Program-made: the position numbers and the translations under genes | Notes under the pieces: generated by a model | The model's database searches: none | Told to the model about the DNA's origin: nothing | Seen by the model: only the letters and a program-made list of their open reading frames with translations | Shown: positions 1-5,474 of the stretch, piece by piece | Numbering within the stretch: the first letter of the stretch is position 1 | Layout of the letters: every line of letters begins with the position of its first letter | Source: an uncultured Succinatimonas sp. | GTDB lineage: Bacteria; Pseudomonadota; Gammaproteobacteria; Enterobacterales; Succinivibrionaceae | DNA: 5,525 nucleotides | Direction of reading: 5' to 3' | NCBI GenBank assembly: GCA_937880335.1 | Contig: CALFLJ010000084.1 | Span: forward strand, 1 to 5,525

Positions 1-17
1 AGATTAGATAAAAATAA

Positions 18-43
18 TGCGTCTATACTTATCTATAAACGCA
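18..43. repeat. small imperfect hairpin upstream of the terminator
   Basis: TGCGT (18-22) pairs with ACGCA (39-43). After one C/A mismatch, TATA (24-27) pairs with TATA (34-37) around the 6-base loop CTTATC. It lies just before the + strand terminator, so it may be part of the 3' untranslated region of a gene ending left of the window. Only two short stems support it, and the role is unknown. Confidence 0.3.
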
Positions 44-52
44 CTTTATGGG

Positions 53-85
53 AAAGAGAGGTCAGTAAAAAACCTCTCTTTTTTT
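53..85 (+). terminator. Rho-independent terminator for a + strand gene left of the window
   Basis: A perfect 10-bp stem, AAAGAGAGGT (53-62) with ACCTCTCTTT (72-81), encloses a 9-base loop. The 3' arm runs straight into seven T residues (79-85) on the + strand, the classic intrinsic terminator pattern. The gene it would serve is not visible. The T run overlaps the stop codon of the convergent rhodanese gene (84-86). In the minus direction the stem is followed only by CCC, so it is a poor terminator for the rhodanese unless the stem alone is enough. Confidence 0.8.
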
Positions 86-482
86 ATATTCGTACAGTAC
101 CATAAGGCCAATGAGAAATTCCTCCCATATTGAGCAGGTAGTTATATCCCATTTGTCTTAATTTTAGAGCAGCCTCATAAGACCTTTTGCCAGAAAGACA
201 ATACAAAATGACAGGCATATTTTTATCAGGTAATTCTAAAAGCGTATTTGCTTCATTGATGCTATCAATAGGCATGTTTATAGCACCAATAATAAACCCC
301 TCTTTAAACTCGTCTCTTTCTCTGACATCTACAAGTTTTACCTTTCCAGTTTCAATTAAAAGTTGGGCTGTTGGATAATCTATATCGGATATCCCTGGTT
401 TTATAGTGATATTGCGAGGTCTTTTATCTTCACTTAATTGATCTTTAAAATCAGGAGTTTGTGGCCATAAAGAAGGGATCAT
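84..482 (-). CDS. single-domain rhodanese-like sulfurtransferase
   Basis: This 132-residue protein carries one rhodanese homology domain, about residues 32-127. The opening strand is followed by DVRERDEF (52-59), which matches the conserved D-x-R-x-x-x-E-[FY] motif. The active-site loop C95-L-S-G-K-R-S101 fits the six-residue Cys loop of active sulfurtransferases, and GGISHW (120-125) matches the usual C-terminal G-G-[IL]-x-x-W motif. C95 is the only cysteine and would carry the persulfide; the donor and acceptor are unknown. Residues 1-30 are an extra polar, Pro-rich segment and not a signal peptide, so a cytoplasmic location is likely. The ATG is backed by the Shine-Dalgarno AGAGGT (489-494, minus strand) 6 bases upstream. 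The gene stands alone, convergent with whatever lies to the left, and it is separated from hldE by a hairpin. GlpE, PspE and ThiI-type rhodanese domains are related families, but nothing here assigns it to one of them. Confidence 0.9.
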   Translation of the reverse strand: MIPSLWPQTPDFKDQLSEDKRPRNITIKPGISDIDYPTAQLLIETGKVKLVDVRERDEFKEGFIIGAINMPIDSINEANTLLELPDKNMPVILYCLSGKRSYEAALKLRQMGYNYLLNMGGISHWPYGTVRI

Positions 483-514
483 ATTAAAACCTCTTTTATT
501 TTATTTTGAATTTA

Positions 515-523
515 ATTTTATCA
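515..523 (-). promoter_or_regulatory. possible extended -10 promoter of the rhodanese gene
   Basis: Read on the minus strand this is TGATAAAAT, an extended -10 of the TG-N-TAtAAT type with one mismatch, about 33 bases upstream of the start codon. No good -35 sits at 16-18 bases; a TTGTGT (534-539) is too close, at 13 bases. In such AT-rich DNA this could be chance. Confidence 0.3.
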
Positions 524-577
524 AAATTTAGACACACAAAACTCGTATTTTAAGAGTCTTTTAAAGCAAATTGTAAG

Positions 578-607
578 AAAAAAACAAGAGATCTAAAAAT
601 TAGATCT
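578..607 (-). terminator. terminator-like hairpin between hldE and the rhodanese gene
   Basis: AGATCTAA (589-596) and TTAGATCT (600-607) form a perfect 8-bp stem with a 3-base loop. On the minus strand it is followed by CTTG and seven T residues (584-578). It would separate kdsD-hldE transcription from the rhodanese gene. The stem has only two G-C pairs and lies about 180 bases past the hldE stop, so its strength is doubtful. Confidence 0.45.
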
Positions 608-702
608 TATTTATAAAGATAAAATATCCTTGTGGATATAGAATTTTTTGTATTTGTAGTAAAAATATAAAATAAAGTCAGATTAAAATATTTATAAATA
701 AT

Positions 703-765
703 AAACCCCAATAAGTTTGTTCAACTTACTGAGGCTCACTATCACCCTACATATGCAAGGGGATT
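703..765. other. structured stretch downstream of hldE, possible 3'-UTR element or small RNA
   Basis: CCCC (706-709) can pair with GGGG (759-762), and two A-T pairs extend the stem outside one mismatch. Inside lies a perfect hairpin, TAAGTT (712-717) with AACTTA (723-728), loop TGTTC. A competing stem is CCCT (745-748) with AGGG (758-761), followed on the + strand by ATTTTTATTT. The segment is visibly richer in G and C than its flanks. It could be the 3' end of the hldE message or an independent RNA on either strand. I see no convincing promoter and do not recognise a family. Confidence 0.25.
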
Positions 766-788
766 TTTATTTAAAATTGCTTTTATTC

Positions 789-2219
789 TTATTTCCTTAT
801 ACGGTTTACTATATTAGTTGTGGAGAAGCCTTCAACTACAGGAATCGTTAAAACCTGTCCACCATTGCTTAAAACCTCAACATGACCTGCAATATCTTCA
901 ATTTTATAGTCCCCGCCTTTAACTAAAATATCTGGCAAGATTTTAGCTATAAGTCTTTGTGGAGTGTCCTCATCAAAAGGTACTACATAATCAACAGATT
1001 CTAGGGCAGATAGGACGCTCATTCGGCCATCGAGAGGCACGATTGGTCTTGATGATCCTTTTAAGGCCTGAACGCTGCGATCCGTATTAACCGCTACAAT
1101 AAGAATATCTCCGAGTTTTTTTGCATCTTTAAGATAGGTGACGTGACCTTTATGAAGAATGTCAAAGCAGCCATTGGTCATAACAATCTTAAGATTTCGA
1201 TCTTTTAGTTTCTTTACTATTGCCTCAAGTTCAGTTTCGCTAACCACACCTTTTTTTAAATTTATTGGTTCATCATTGCGATTTAATTCTTGTTGCAATT
1301 CTTTTGGACTTACAGTGGACGTTCCTAGTTTTCCAACTACAATACCGGCAGCTCGGTTAGCAATTTCGCATGCGTCAACTATATCCAAACCTTGGGCTAA
1401 GGATGCCCCTAAGGTTGCAATAACTGTATCTCCAGCTCCGGTTACATCATAAACTTCCTGAGCACGGGTAGGGAGATGAACTGCAGGGAGATTGGGCCTT
1501 ATTAGGGACATACCGTCCTCAGAGCGTGTTACTAAAAGACAATCAAGATCAAATTTAGCAATTAAATCTAAGGCCTTTTGTTCTAAATCTTGATTATCTT
1601 TTACTTTTCCTACTACAGCTTCAAATTCTGACATATTAGGAGTTAACATGGTTGCGCCACGATAACGCTCAAAGTCTGTCCCCTTAGGATCGATTAGCAC
1701 TATCATACCTAAAGCACGAGCTTTTTTTATTATGTCAGATACTGTATTTAAAGTACCCTTGCCGTAATCAGAACATATTAGGACCTTAGTTTTGGGATCT
1801 ATTTTATCAACAGCTGAAAAAAATTTATCTTGAGGTATATCCTCAAGAGGATCTTCAAAATCAAGACGCAAAAGCTGCTGGTTTCTGCAAAGAATTCTTA
1901 ACTTGGTGATCGTAGGATGTTTACCAGAAAATACAAAATTTGGGGTGATATTTTGTTCCCTCATAATTTTTTCAAGCTTTTCTGCTGCTTCATCTTCTCC
2001 TACGATACCTATAAGTTCGCAAGGAACACCTAATGATGAAAGATTTAATGCTACGTTAGCAGCTCCTCCTGGGCGATCTTCTCTATTTGTAACTCTTACT
2101 ACAGGAACTGGAGCTTCTGGCGAAATGCGGTTAGATTGACCTTTCCAGTAGCGGTCAAGCATCACATCACCGACAACTGCTACTGCATTTTTAAAGTCAG
2201 GAAGTTTAATTGAGCTCAT
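789..2219 (-). CDS. hldE: bifunctional D-glycero-beta-D-manno-heptose-7-phosphate kinase / heptose-1-phosphate adenylyltransferase
   Basis: HldE phosphorylates heptose 7-phosphate at C1 and, after GmhB removes the 7-phosphate, transfers AMP to give ADP-heptose for the LPS inner core; it acts in the cytoplasm. The length of 476 residues is practically that of the E. coli enzyme (about 477). The N-terminal ribokinase/PfkB domain (about 1-315) shows the first signature at RPGGAANVALNL (49-60) and the second at DVTGAGDTVIATL (258-270), with D264 as expected catalytic base. The C-terminal nucleotidyltransferase domain (about 343-476) opens with TNGCFDILHKGHV (348-360), containing the HxGH nucleotide-binding motif (HKGH, 356-359). 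It also has KGGDY (434-438) and ends with the conserved STTNIV (466-471). Both active sites look intact. The ATG has a Shine-Dalgarno GAGGA (2226-2230, minus strand) 6 bases upstream. It lies 27 bases after the kdsD stop, suggesting co-transcription. No gmhA, gmhB, hldD or heptosyltransferase gene is in view. Confidence 0.97.
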   Translation of the reverse strand: MSSIKLPDFKNAVAVVGDVMLDRYWKGQSNRISPEAPVPVVRVTNREDRPGGAANVALNLSSLGVPCELIGIVGEDEAAEKLEKIMREQNITPNFVFSGKHPTITKLRILCRNQQLLRLDFEDPLEDIPQDKFFSAVDKIDPKTKVLICSDYGKGTLNTVSDIIKKARALGMIVLIDPKGTDFERYRGATMLTPNMSEFEAVVGKVKDNQDLEQKALDLIAKFDLDCLLVTRSEDGMSLIRPNLPAVHLPTRAQEVYDVTGAGDTVIATLGASLAQGLDIVDACEIANRAAGIVVGKLGTSTVSPKELQQELNRNDEPINLKKGVVSETELEAIVKKLKDRNLKIVMTNGCFDILHKGHVTYLKDAKKLGDILIVAVNTDRSVQALKGSSRPIVPLDGRMSVLSALESVDYVVPFDEDTPQRLIAKILPDILVKGGDYKIEDIAGHVEVLSNGGQVLTIPVVEGFSTTNIVNRIRK

Positions 2220-2246
2220 CTTTTGTCCTCATTTCATAATTTAGAA

Positions 2247-3218
2247 TTAAATTATTCCTTCGCGCATTAAATCATGTAAATTAAACGCTCCAAGAGGATG
2301 ATTTTGTTCGTCAACGACAATTATGCCGTTGATCTTTTTATTTTGCATTATAACTAAAGCATCTGCAGCTAGTGTTGACGTTTTAGCTAATCCTTTAATG
2401 TTTGTGGCCATAACCTCGCTTATAGGTACGCTAAGGGGGATATCCTTTTCAAGCAAACGTCTTAGATCTCCATCAGTAAAAATACCCTTTAAGATATTTC
2501 CATTATCGACAATACAGACCATGCCTAAACCTTTTTGTGACATTTCAAGCAAGGCATCTTTGACACTGCAATTATCAAGAACTTTTGGTAATTCTTCGTT
2601 TTGATGCATGAGATCCTCACAGTGAACTAGAAGACGCTTGCCTAGAGCTCCTCCTGGATGGGATAGGGCAAAATCTCTCTCAGTAAAGCCTCTAGCTTCA
2701 ATTAACGCTACGGCAATCGCATCACCTATAGCAAGTTCAGCTGTTGAACTTGAGGTCGGCGCAAGATTAAGAGGGCATGCCTCATGATCAACGTGAGCAT
2801 TTAAGGTTACATTAGCAGAGGTTGCAAGAGAGGATTTAAGATTTCCCGTAATGGCAATTAGAGGAATTTGCCGTCTTTTTAAAATTGGAATTAATACTTT
2901 TAACTCGGCACCTTCACCTGAATTTGATATGGCTATAACACAGTCATCTTTCCCAATCATTCCTAAATCTCCATGAGCAGCTTCTCCTGCCTGAACAAAG
3001 AATGATTGAGTTCCGGTACTAGCTAAAGTTGATGCAATTTTTGTCGCTATATGGCCTGATTTCCCTACACCAGTTAATATTACCTTTCCTTTGGTTTTAA
3101 CAATAATTTCACAGGCTTTAGCAAAATGTTCATCTATACTTGGAATAAGATTTAAAAGACTTTGGGCTTCTTCTTTTAAAACCCTAACTCCTGCATTGAT
3201 GCATGATTGTGCAAACAT
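2247..3218 (-). CDS. kdsD: D-arabinose 5-phosphate isomerase (Kdo synthesis)
   Basis: KdsD interconverts D-ribulose 5-phosphate and D-arabinose 5-phosphate, the entry step to Kdo and so to the LPS inner core; it is cytoplasmic. At 323 residues it matches the KdsD/GutQ/KpsF family (about 320-330). The SIS domain (about 38-175) contains GVGKSGH (50-56), AGEAAHGDLGMI (77-88), SNSGEGAEL (98-106) and HEACPLNLAPTSSST (145-159), followed by ALSHPGGALGKRLL (184-197). By alignment from memory, K53, E105, E146 and H187 correspond to the E. coli KdsD active-site residues K59, E111, E152 and H193, and all are present. Two CBS domains follow (about 205-262 and 268-322), with FTDGDLRR at 247-254. The ATG has a Shine-Dalgarno GGAG (3224-3227, minus strand) 5 bases upstream. 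Sequence alone does not separate KdsD from its paralogues GutQ (glucitol operon) and KpsF (capsule), but the downstream hldE favours the LPS role. Unlike in E. coli, no kdsC or lpt genes adjoin it. Confidence 0.93.
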   Translation of the reverse strand: MFAQSCINAGVRVLKEEAQSLLNLIPSIDEHFAKACEIIVKTKGKVILTGVGKSGHIATKIASTLASTGTQSFFVQAGEAAHGDLGMIGKDDCVIAISNSGEGAELKVLIPILKRRQIPLIAITGNLKSSLATSANVTLNAHVDHEACPLNLAPTSSSTAELAIGDAIAVALIEARGFTERDFALSHPGGALGKRLLVHCEDLMHQNEELPKVLDNCSVKDALLEMSQKGLGMVCIVDNGNILKGIFTDGDLRRLLEKDIPLSVPISEVMATNIKGLAKTSTLAADALVIMQNKKINGIIVVDEQNHPLGAFNLHDLMREGII

Positions 3219-3241
3219 TTAAGCTCCACTTCAGTTTTAAT

Positions 3242-3260
3242 TTTGAAAATTGCTTTCAAA
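3242..3260 (-). promoter_or_regulatory. small hairpin in the kdsD leader
   Basis: TTTGAAA (3242-3248) and TTTCAAA (3254-3260) form 7-bp arms around a 5-base spacer, 23 bases upstream of the kdsD start codon. It could fold in the leader RNA or serve as a DNA operator. The stem has one G-C pair, so RNA stability would be low. Confidence 0.25.
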
Positions 3261-3277
3261 CTTGACGTTGGTTTTTG

Positions 3278-3286
3278 ATTTTAGCA
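3278..3286 (-). promoter_or_regulatory. possible extended -10 promoter for kdsD-hldE
   Basis: The minus strand reads TGCTAAAAT, the same TG-N-TAAAAT form as upstream of the rhodanese gene. Transcription would start near 3270, leaving a leader of about 50 bases with the 3242-3260 hairpin. No fitting -35 hexamer is visible; 17 bases upstream reads TTTTAG. This is an alternative to a promoter further upstream near 3390. Confidence 0.3.
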
Positions 3287-3314
3287 AAAAAGATTAGCTG
3301 CTAAAACAGCTAAT
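3286..3314 (-). terminator. terminator-like hairpin upstream of kdsD
   Basis: ATTAGCTG (3293-3300) and CAGCTAAT (3307-3314) form a perfect 8-bp stem with a 6-base loop. On the minus strand it is followed by C and six T residues (3291-3286), which fits an intrinsic terminator pointing towards kdsD. No gene lies upstream on that strand, so it would either attenuate a long kdsD leader or insulate kdsD from stray transcription. The loop TTTTAG is complementary to CTAAAA immediately after the T run (3284-3279). A weaker hairpin, AGCA/TGCT (3322-3333), lies just upstream. Confidence 0.4.
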
Positions 3315-3402
3315 TTTGTTCAGCAAAAATGCTTTTTGATTAAAATTTTCCTTTTCATAGATTTAATTTTTTTATTGTTGGAAAATTTTATATTAAGCAT
3401 AT

Positions 3403-3422
3403 AACTTAAACTTGTTTAAGTT
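3403..3422. promoter_or_regulatory. 20-bp palindrome, likely operator for an unknown regulator
   Basis: AACTTAAAC (3403-3411) and GTTTAAGTT (3414-3422) are perfect 9-bp arms around the 2-bp centre TT. This length and symmetry is typical of the binding site of a dimeric helix-turn-helix repressor. TATAAA/TAATAT sequences for a minus-strand -10 lie about 10-15 bases away (3387-3395), so binding could affect kdsD transcription. It does not match the CRP, FNR, Fur, LexA, PurR or ArgR consensus as I know them. Confidence 0.4.
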
Positions 3423-3672
3423 TATCTGTTTTTGTACATACAAATCCAGTCTTAATTACAGTCTATATTTATTTGGAAGCAAGGCTTTTTATTCAATTTA
3501 TTTTGTCTTGATTTAGATTTTAAGATATTCATATTAGGTCATTTAAGTTTCAAATTTTTTAATTTTAAATAGAACCATAAAATTTATGCCTACATAATTT
3601 ATAAAAATAGTCTTTGAACTTTTAAAATTATGTAAAAACAACAAAAGGTTTTAAACTATAGTGTAGGAGTAA

Positions 3673-3696
3673 GGAATTAAAATTCCCTCTCTTTTT
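3673..3696 (+). terminator. weak terminator-like inverted repeat
   Basis: GGAATT (3673-3678) and AATTCC (3681-3686) form 6-bp arms with a 2-base spacer, followed by CTCTC and five T residues (3692-3696) on the + strand. No + strand gene precedes it. As RNA the loop is too tight unless the innermost pairs open. It may be an operator-type palindrome, the end of an unseen short transcript, or chance. Confidence 0.2.
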
Positions 3697-3814
3697 AATT
3701 TACAAATTTTATTTGGCTAGTAAAAGTTTTACGGCGACTAAAAATGCTAGCGATTTATTTAATTTAAAATTGTTTTGTAAATTTAAGGTGAAAAAGGAAC
3801 TAAAATTTTAATCG

Positions 3815-3834
3815 AGTTTTTGAAAACAAAAACT
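3815..3834. repeat. inverted repeat in the divergent intergenic region
   Basis: AGTTTTTG (3815-3822) and CAAAAACT (3827-3834) are perfect 8-bp arms around AAAA. It is about 130 bases upstream of the likely MFS promoter. It could be a regulator site or a weak hairpin; there is no adjacent T run on either strand to make it a terminator. Confidence 0.3.
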
Positions 3835-3923
3835 AGGTGAGTCAAAATATAAAAGCTAAAATAGCATTTAGGTTAGTAAAATCTAAGTAAGCAGGTTGCA
3901 ATTATAATTATATTGTTAAGCAT

Positions 3924-3935
3924 CAAAATATTTTG
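3924..3935. repeat. 12-bp perfect palindrome near the MFS promoter
   Basis: CAAAATATTTTG is fully self-complementary and lies just upstream of the weak -35 hexamer of the proposed MFS promoter, a position where an activator or repressor could bind. In such AT-rich DNA a palindrome of this length and low complexity could be chance. Confidence 0.2.
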
Positions 3936-3938
3936 TAA

Positions 3939-3967
3939 TGGCGATAAGTTGTGCTTTTAAATATAAT
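3939..3967 (+). promoter_or_regulatory. probable promoter of the MFS transporter gene
   Basis: TATAAT at 3962-3967 is a perfect sigma70 -10 hexamer. At 17 bases upstream lies TGGCGA (3939-3944), only a 3-of-6 match to TTGACA, so the promoter would be weak or activator-dependent. Transcription would start near 3974, giving a leader of about 90 bases that contains the 4002-4039 hairpin. Confidence 0.4.
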
Positions 3968-4001
3968 TTCCTGCAAATAGTGCTGTAGTATTTTAAGCAA
4001 A

Positions 4002-4039
4002 AGTCCTCCACTTTATATTCTTTTTTTTATGTGGGGACT
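4002..4039 (+). promoter_or_regulatory. strong hairpin in the MFS gene leader
   Basis: AGTCC-T-CCAC (4002-4011) pairs with GTGGGGACT (4031-4039): nine pairs, six of them G-C, with a single bulged T at 4007. The 19-base loop is U-rich and includes eight T residues (4021-4028). The stem ends 25 bases before the ATG. No T run follows the 3' arm, so it is not a + strand terminator; a role in translation or message stability is more likely. The left arm contains CCTCC, which resembles the anti-Shine-Dalgarno sequence. Confidence 0.45.
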
Positions 4040-4064
4040 AATTTAAGATAGTTTAAGAAGAGAT

Positions 4065-5474
4065 ATGCCACAACATAATCAAAACATAGGTTCAGGTTTT
4101 ATTGGTAAAAATCAAGGTTCTTTCCGCTTTCATCCTGTATATTATGTTGCACTGTGCGCAATTATGGCTTTGATGTTTGGTTTTAACCTAGGCCATGTAT
4201 ATGCTTGTAAACCTGAGATTATGGACAAATTTCTCCTTGATTCACGAGAAGTTGACAGTGTAATGGGGACTTTTTTGTTAGGATCCATTATAGGTGTATT
4301 TTTAGGAGGAAGAGTAACCTACGATGCAGGACGTCGTTTACCATTGATAGGCTCTTTTCTTTTAGGATCTTTAGCAATTGTAGGTAATTTATTAGCTCCG
4401 GCTTTTAGTTCTTATTTGGTTTCTGAATTTGTTGTAGGCGGGGCATTTGGAATTTTCTTTGTTTCTTCGCTAATTTATGTAACTGAGATTATTTTTCCTG
4501 ATAGTCGGGGGTTGTGGACCTCAATGATAGGGGTGAGTGTTGTTTTAGGTGCTACAATTGGTATTTTATTAGGCGATATTATTTTCAACAATGCTCATGT
4601 ATTTGCAGCTGTAATTTTAGTTTTATCTTTATTTTTATCTATTGTCAGTTTCTTTCGCTTACCAGAATCTCCTAGATGGTTGGCATTATCAGGATTTGCT
4701 GATGCCGCTTTAGCAGAACTTATAAGATTGAGAAATAATACAGCCGCAGCAGCGCGTGAACTTGCTGATATCAATGAGTGTGGACGAGGTGAAAATAGAG
4801 GAATAGCTCTTTTTTTACATTCAGGTAGTTATCGTCATAAAATTTGGCTCTTAGCTTCGGTTACAATTTTGTGTCATCTATCAAGCTTTGCTATTTTCCC
4901 TTACATGTCCTTACAACTAGTTTCAGGCTTTCAAAAGATCATTTGGGGCTTAGATGAAATACAGGCATATGATTACCACTACGGGTACCTAAAAGCAGCT
5001 ATTACGGTAATTTTATTAAGCGCAGTAACGGTGGTATTGACAATAGACAGAATTGGGCGAAAAAAGCTTTTATTAAGTAGTATCTTTGCAACTGAGGTAA
5101 TTTTAATTTTACTTTATTTAATCACGCTTTTTACAGGTTCTCGAGGCTTTATGTTCATGGGAACTTTGGTTTTACTTTATATTTTCACCGCTACTATAGG
5201 TATTATGGTTTTCTTCTGTACTATGGTTGCTGAAATTCTTCCCGCACAAGGTCGAGAACTTGGTGTGGCTCTGACTTTTTTTATAAATTTAGTGGGCATG
5301 CTTGCGGGATTTACCTTATTTGATAATCTTACTAGTGCCTTAGGTCTAAGGGCTTTCTTTGCTTTAGATATATTATTTGGTGCCTTATTATTTGCTCTTT
5401 CCTACCATAGTTTACCTGAGCTTAGAGGCAAGAGGCTTGAAGATCTGGAATTGAGCTCTTTAAGAGGTCATTAA
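4065..5474 (+). CDS. MFS transporter, sugar-porter-like, substrate unknown
   Basis: This 469-residue inner-membrane protein has 12 likely membrane helices: about 24-46, 66-86, 92-111, 117-142, 150-175, 178-198, then a cytoplasmic loop to 257, and 258-283, 308-327, 334-356, 360-387, 398-418, 424-446. Sugar-porter signatures are clear: D87-AGRR in loop 2-3, Y138-VTE with RG at 148-149, PESPRWL (200-206), DRIGRKK (328-334), AEILPAQGR (389-397) and PELRGKRLEDLE (450-461). The residues that matter for function have changed. By alignment with E. coli XylE, the proton-coupling Asp of helix 1 is N41, the Arg of helix 4 is E121, the helix 7 QQxxGxN motif is absent and the helix 10 Trp is C385. The family call is firm; a pentose or hexose substrate is not. 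The ATG gives a normal 23-residue cytoplasmic N-terminus, but the Shine-Dalgarno AAGAAGAG (4055-4062) is poor. No terminator is visible before the window ends. Confidence 0.9.
   Translation: MPQHNQNIGSGFIGKNQGSFRFHPVYYVALCAIMALMFGFNLGHVYACKPEIMDKFLLDSREVDSVMGTFLLGSIIGVFLGGRVTYDAGRRLPLIGSFLLGSLAIVGNLLAPAFSSYLVSEFVVGGAFGIFFVSSLIYVTEIIFPDSRGLWTSMIGVSVVLGATIGILLGDIIFNNAHVFAAVILVLSLFLSIVSFFRLPESPRWLALSGFADAALAELIRLRNNTAAAARELADINECGRGENRGIALFLHSGSYRHKIWLLASVTILCHLSSFAIFPYMSLQLVSGFQKIIWGLDEIQAYDYHYGYLKAAITVILLSAVTVVLTIDRIGRKKLLLSSIFATEVILILLYLITLFTGSRGFMFMGTLVLLYIFTATIGIMVFFCTMVAEILPAQGRELGVALTFFINLVGMLAGFTLFDNLTSALGLRAFFALDILFGALLFALSYHSLPELRGKRLEDLELSSLRGH

Larger units (their letters stand above)
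3219..4064. other. 846-base AT-rich divergent intergenic region without a credible gene
   Basis: Both strands are crowded with stop codons; the longest start-to-stop frames I could follow by eye are very short, such as 16 codons at 3938-3988 with no ribosome binding site. No decayed gene is recognisable. It holds the regulatory DNA of kdsD (right to left) and of the MFS gene (left to right), several inverted repeats listed separately, and many A/T runs. The stretch 3423-3660 shows nothing I can name. The length is unusual beside the 27-base kdsD-hldE gap. Confidence 0.75.

Noticed and set aside
1..105. A + strand frame open from the window edge to TAA at 103-105 (35 codons) that might be the tail of an upstream gene.
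   Set aside because: It runs through the intrinsic terminator (53-85) and into the rhodanese gene. The peptide has no recognisable features, and a gene would normally end before its terminator.
706..762. CTGAG followed by ACCC, reminiscent of the TPP riboswitch core.
   Set aside because: The 5' GGGGTGC arm and the later conserved CCTGAT and GCGTAGGGA segments are absent, and no thiamine gene follows. The match is two short words only.
1159..1452. Open frame of 97 codons on the + strand.
   Set aside because: It lies entirely inside hldE on the opposite strand; hldE has intact family motifs. The same holds for + frames at 1903-2139 (in hldE), 2323-2604 (in kdsD) and 187-378 (in the rhodanese gene).
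3508..3521. TTGAT-N4-ATTTT resembling an FNR site.
   Set aside because: The second half-site matches ATCAA at only two of five positions, and it is about 450 bases from either promoter candidate.
3938..3988. A 16-codon + strand frame starting with ATG that could be a leader peptide.
   Set aside because: It has no ribosome binding site, no run of a regulatory amino acid, and would overlap the proposed promoter of the MFS gene.
4021..4028. Eight-T tract as a possible phase-variation switch.
   Set aside because: It is short for slippage, lies outside the coding region and promoter spacer, and T runs are common in this AT-rich gap.
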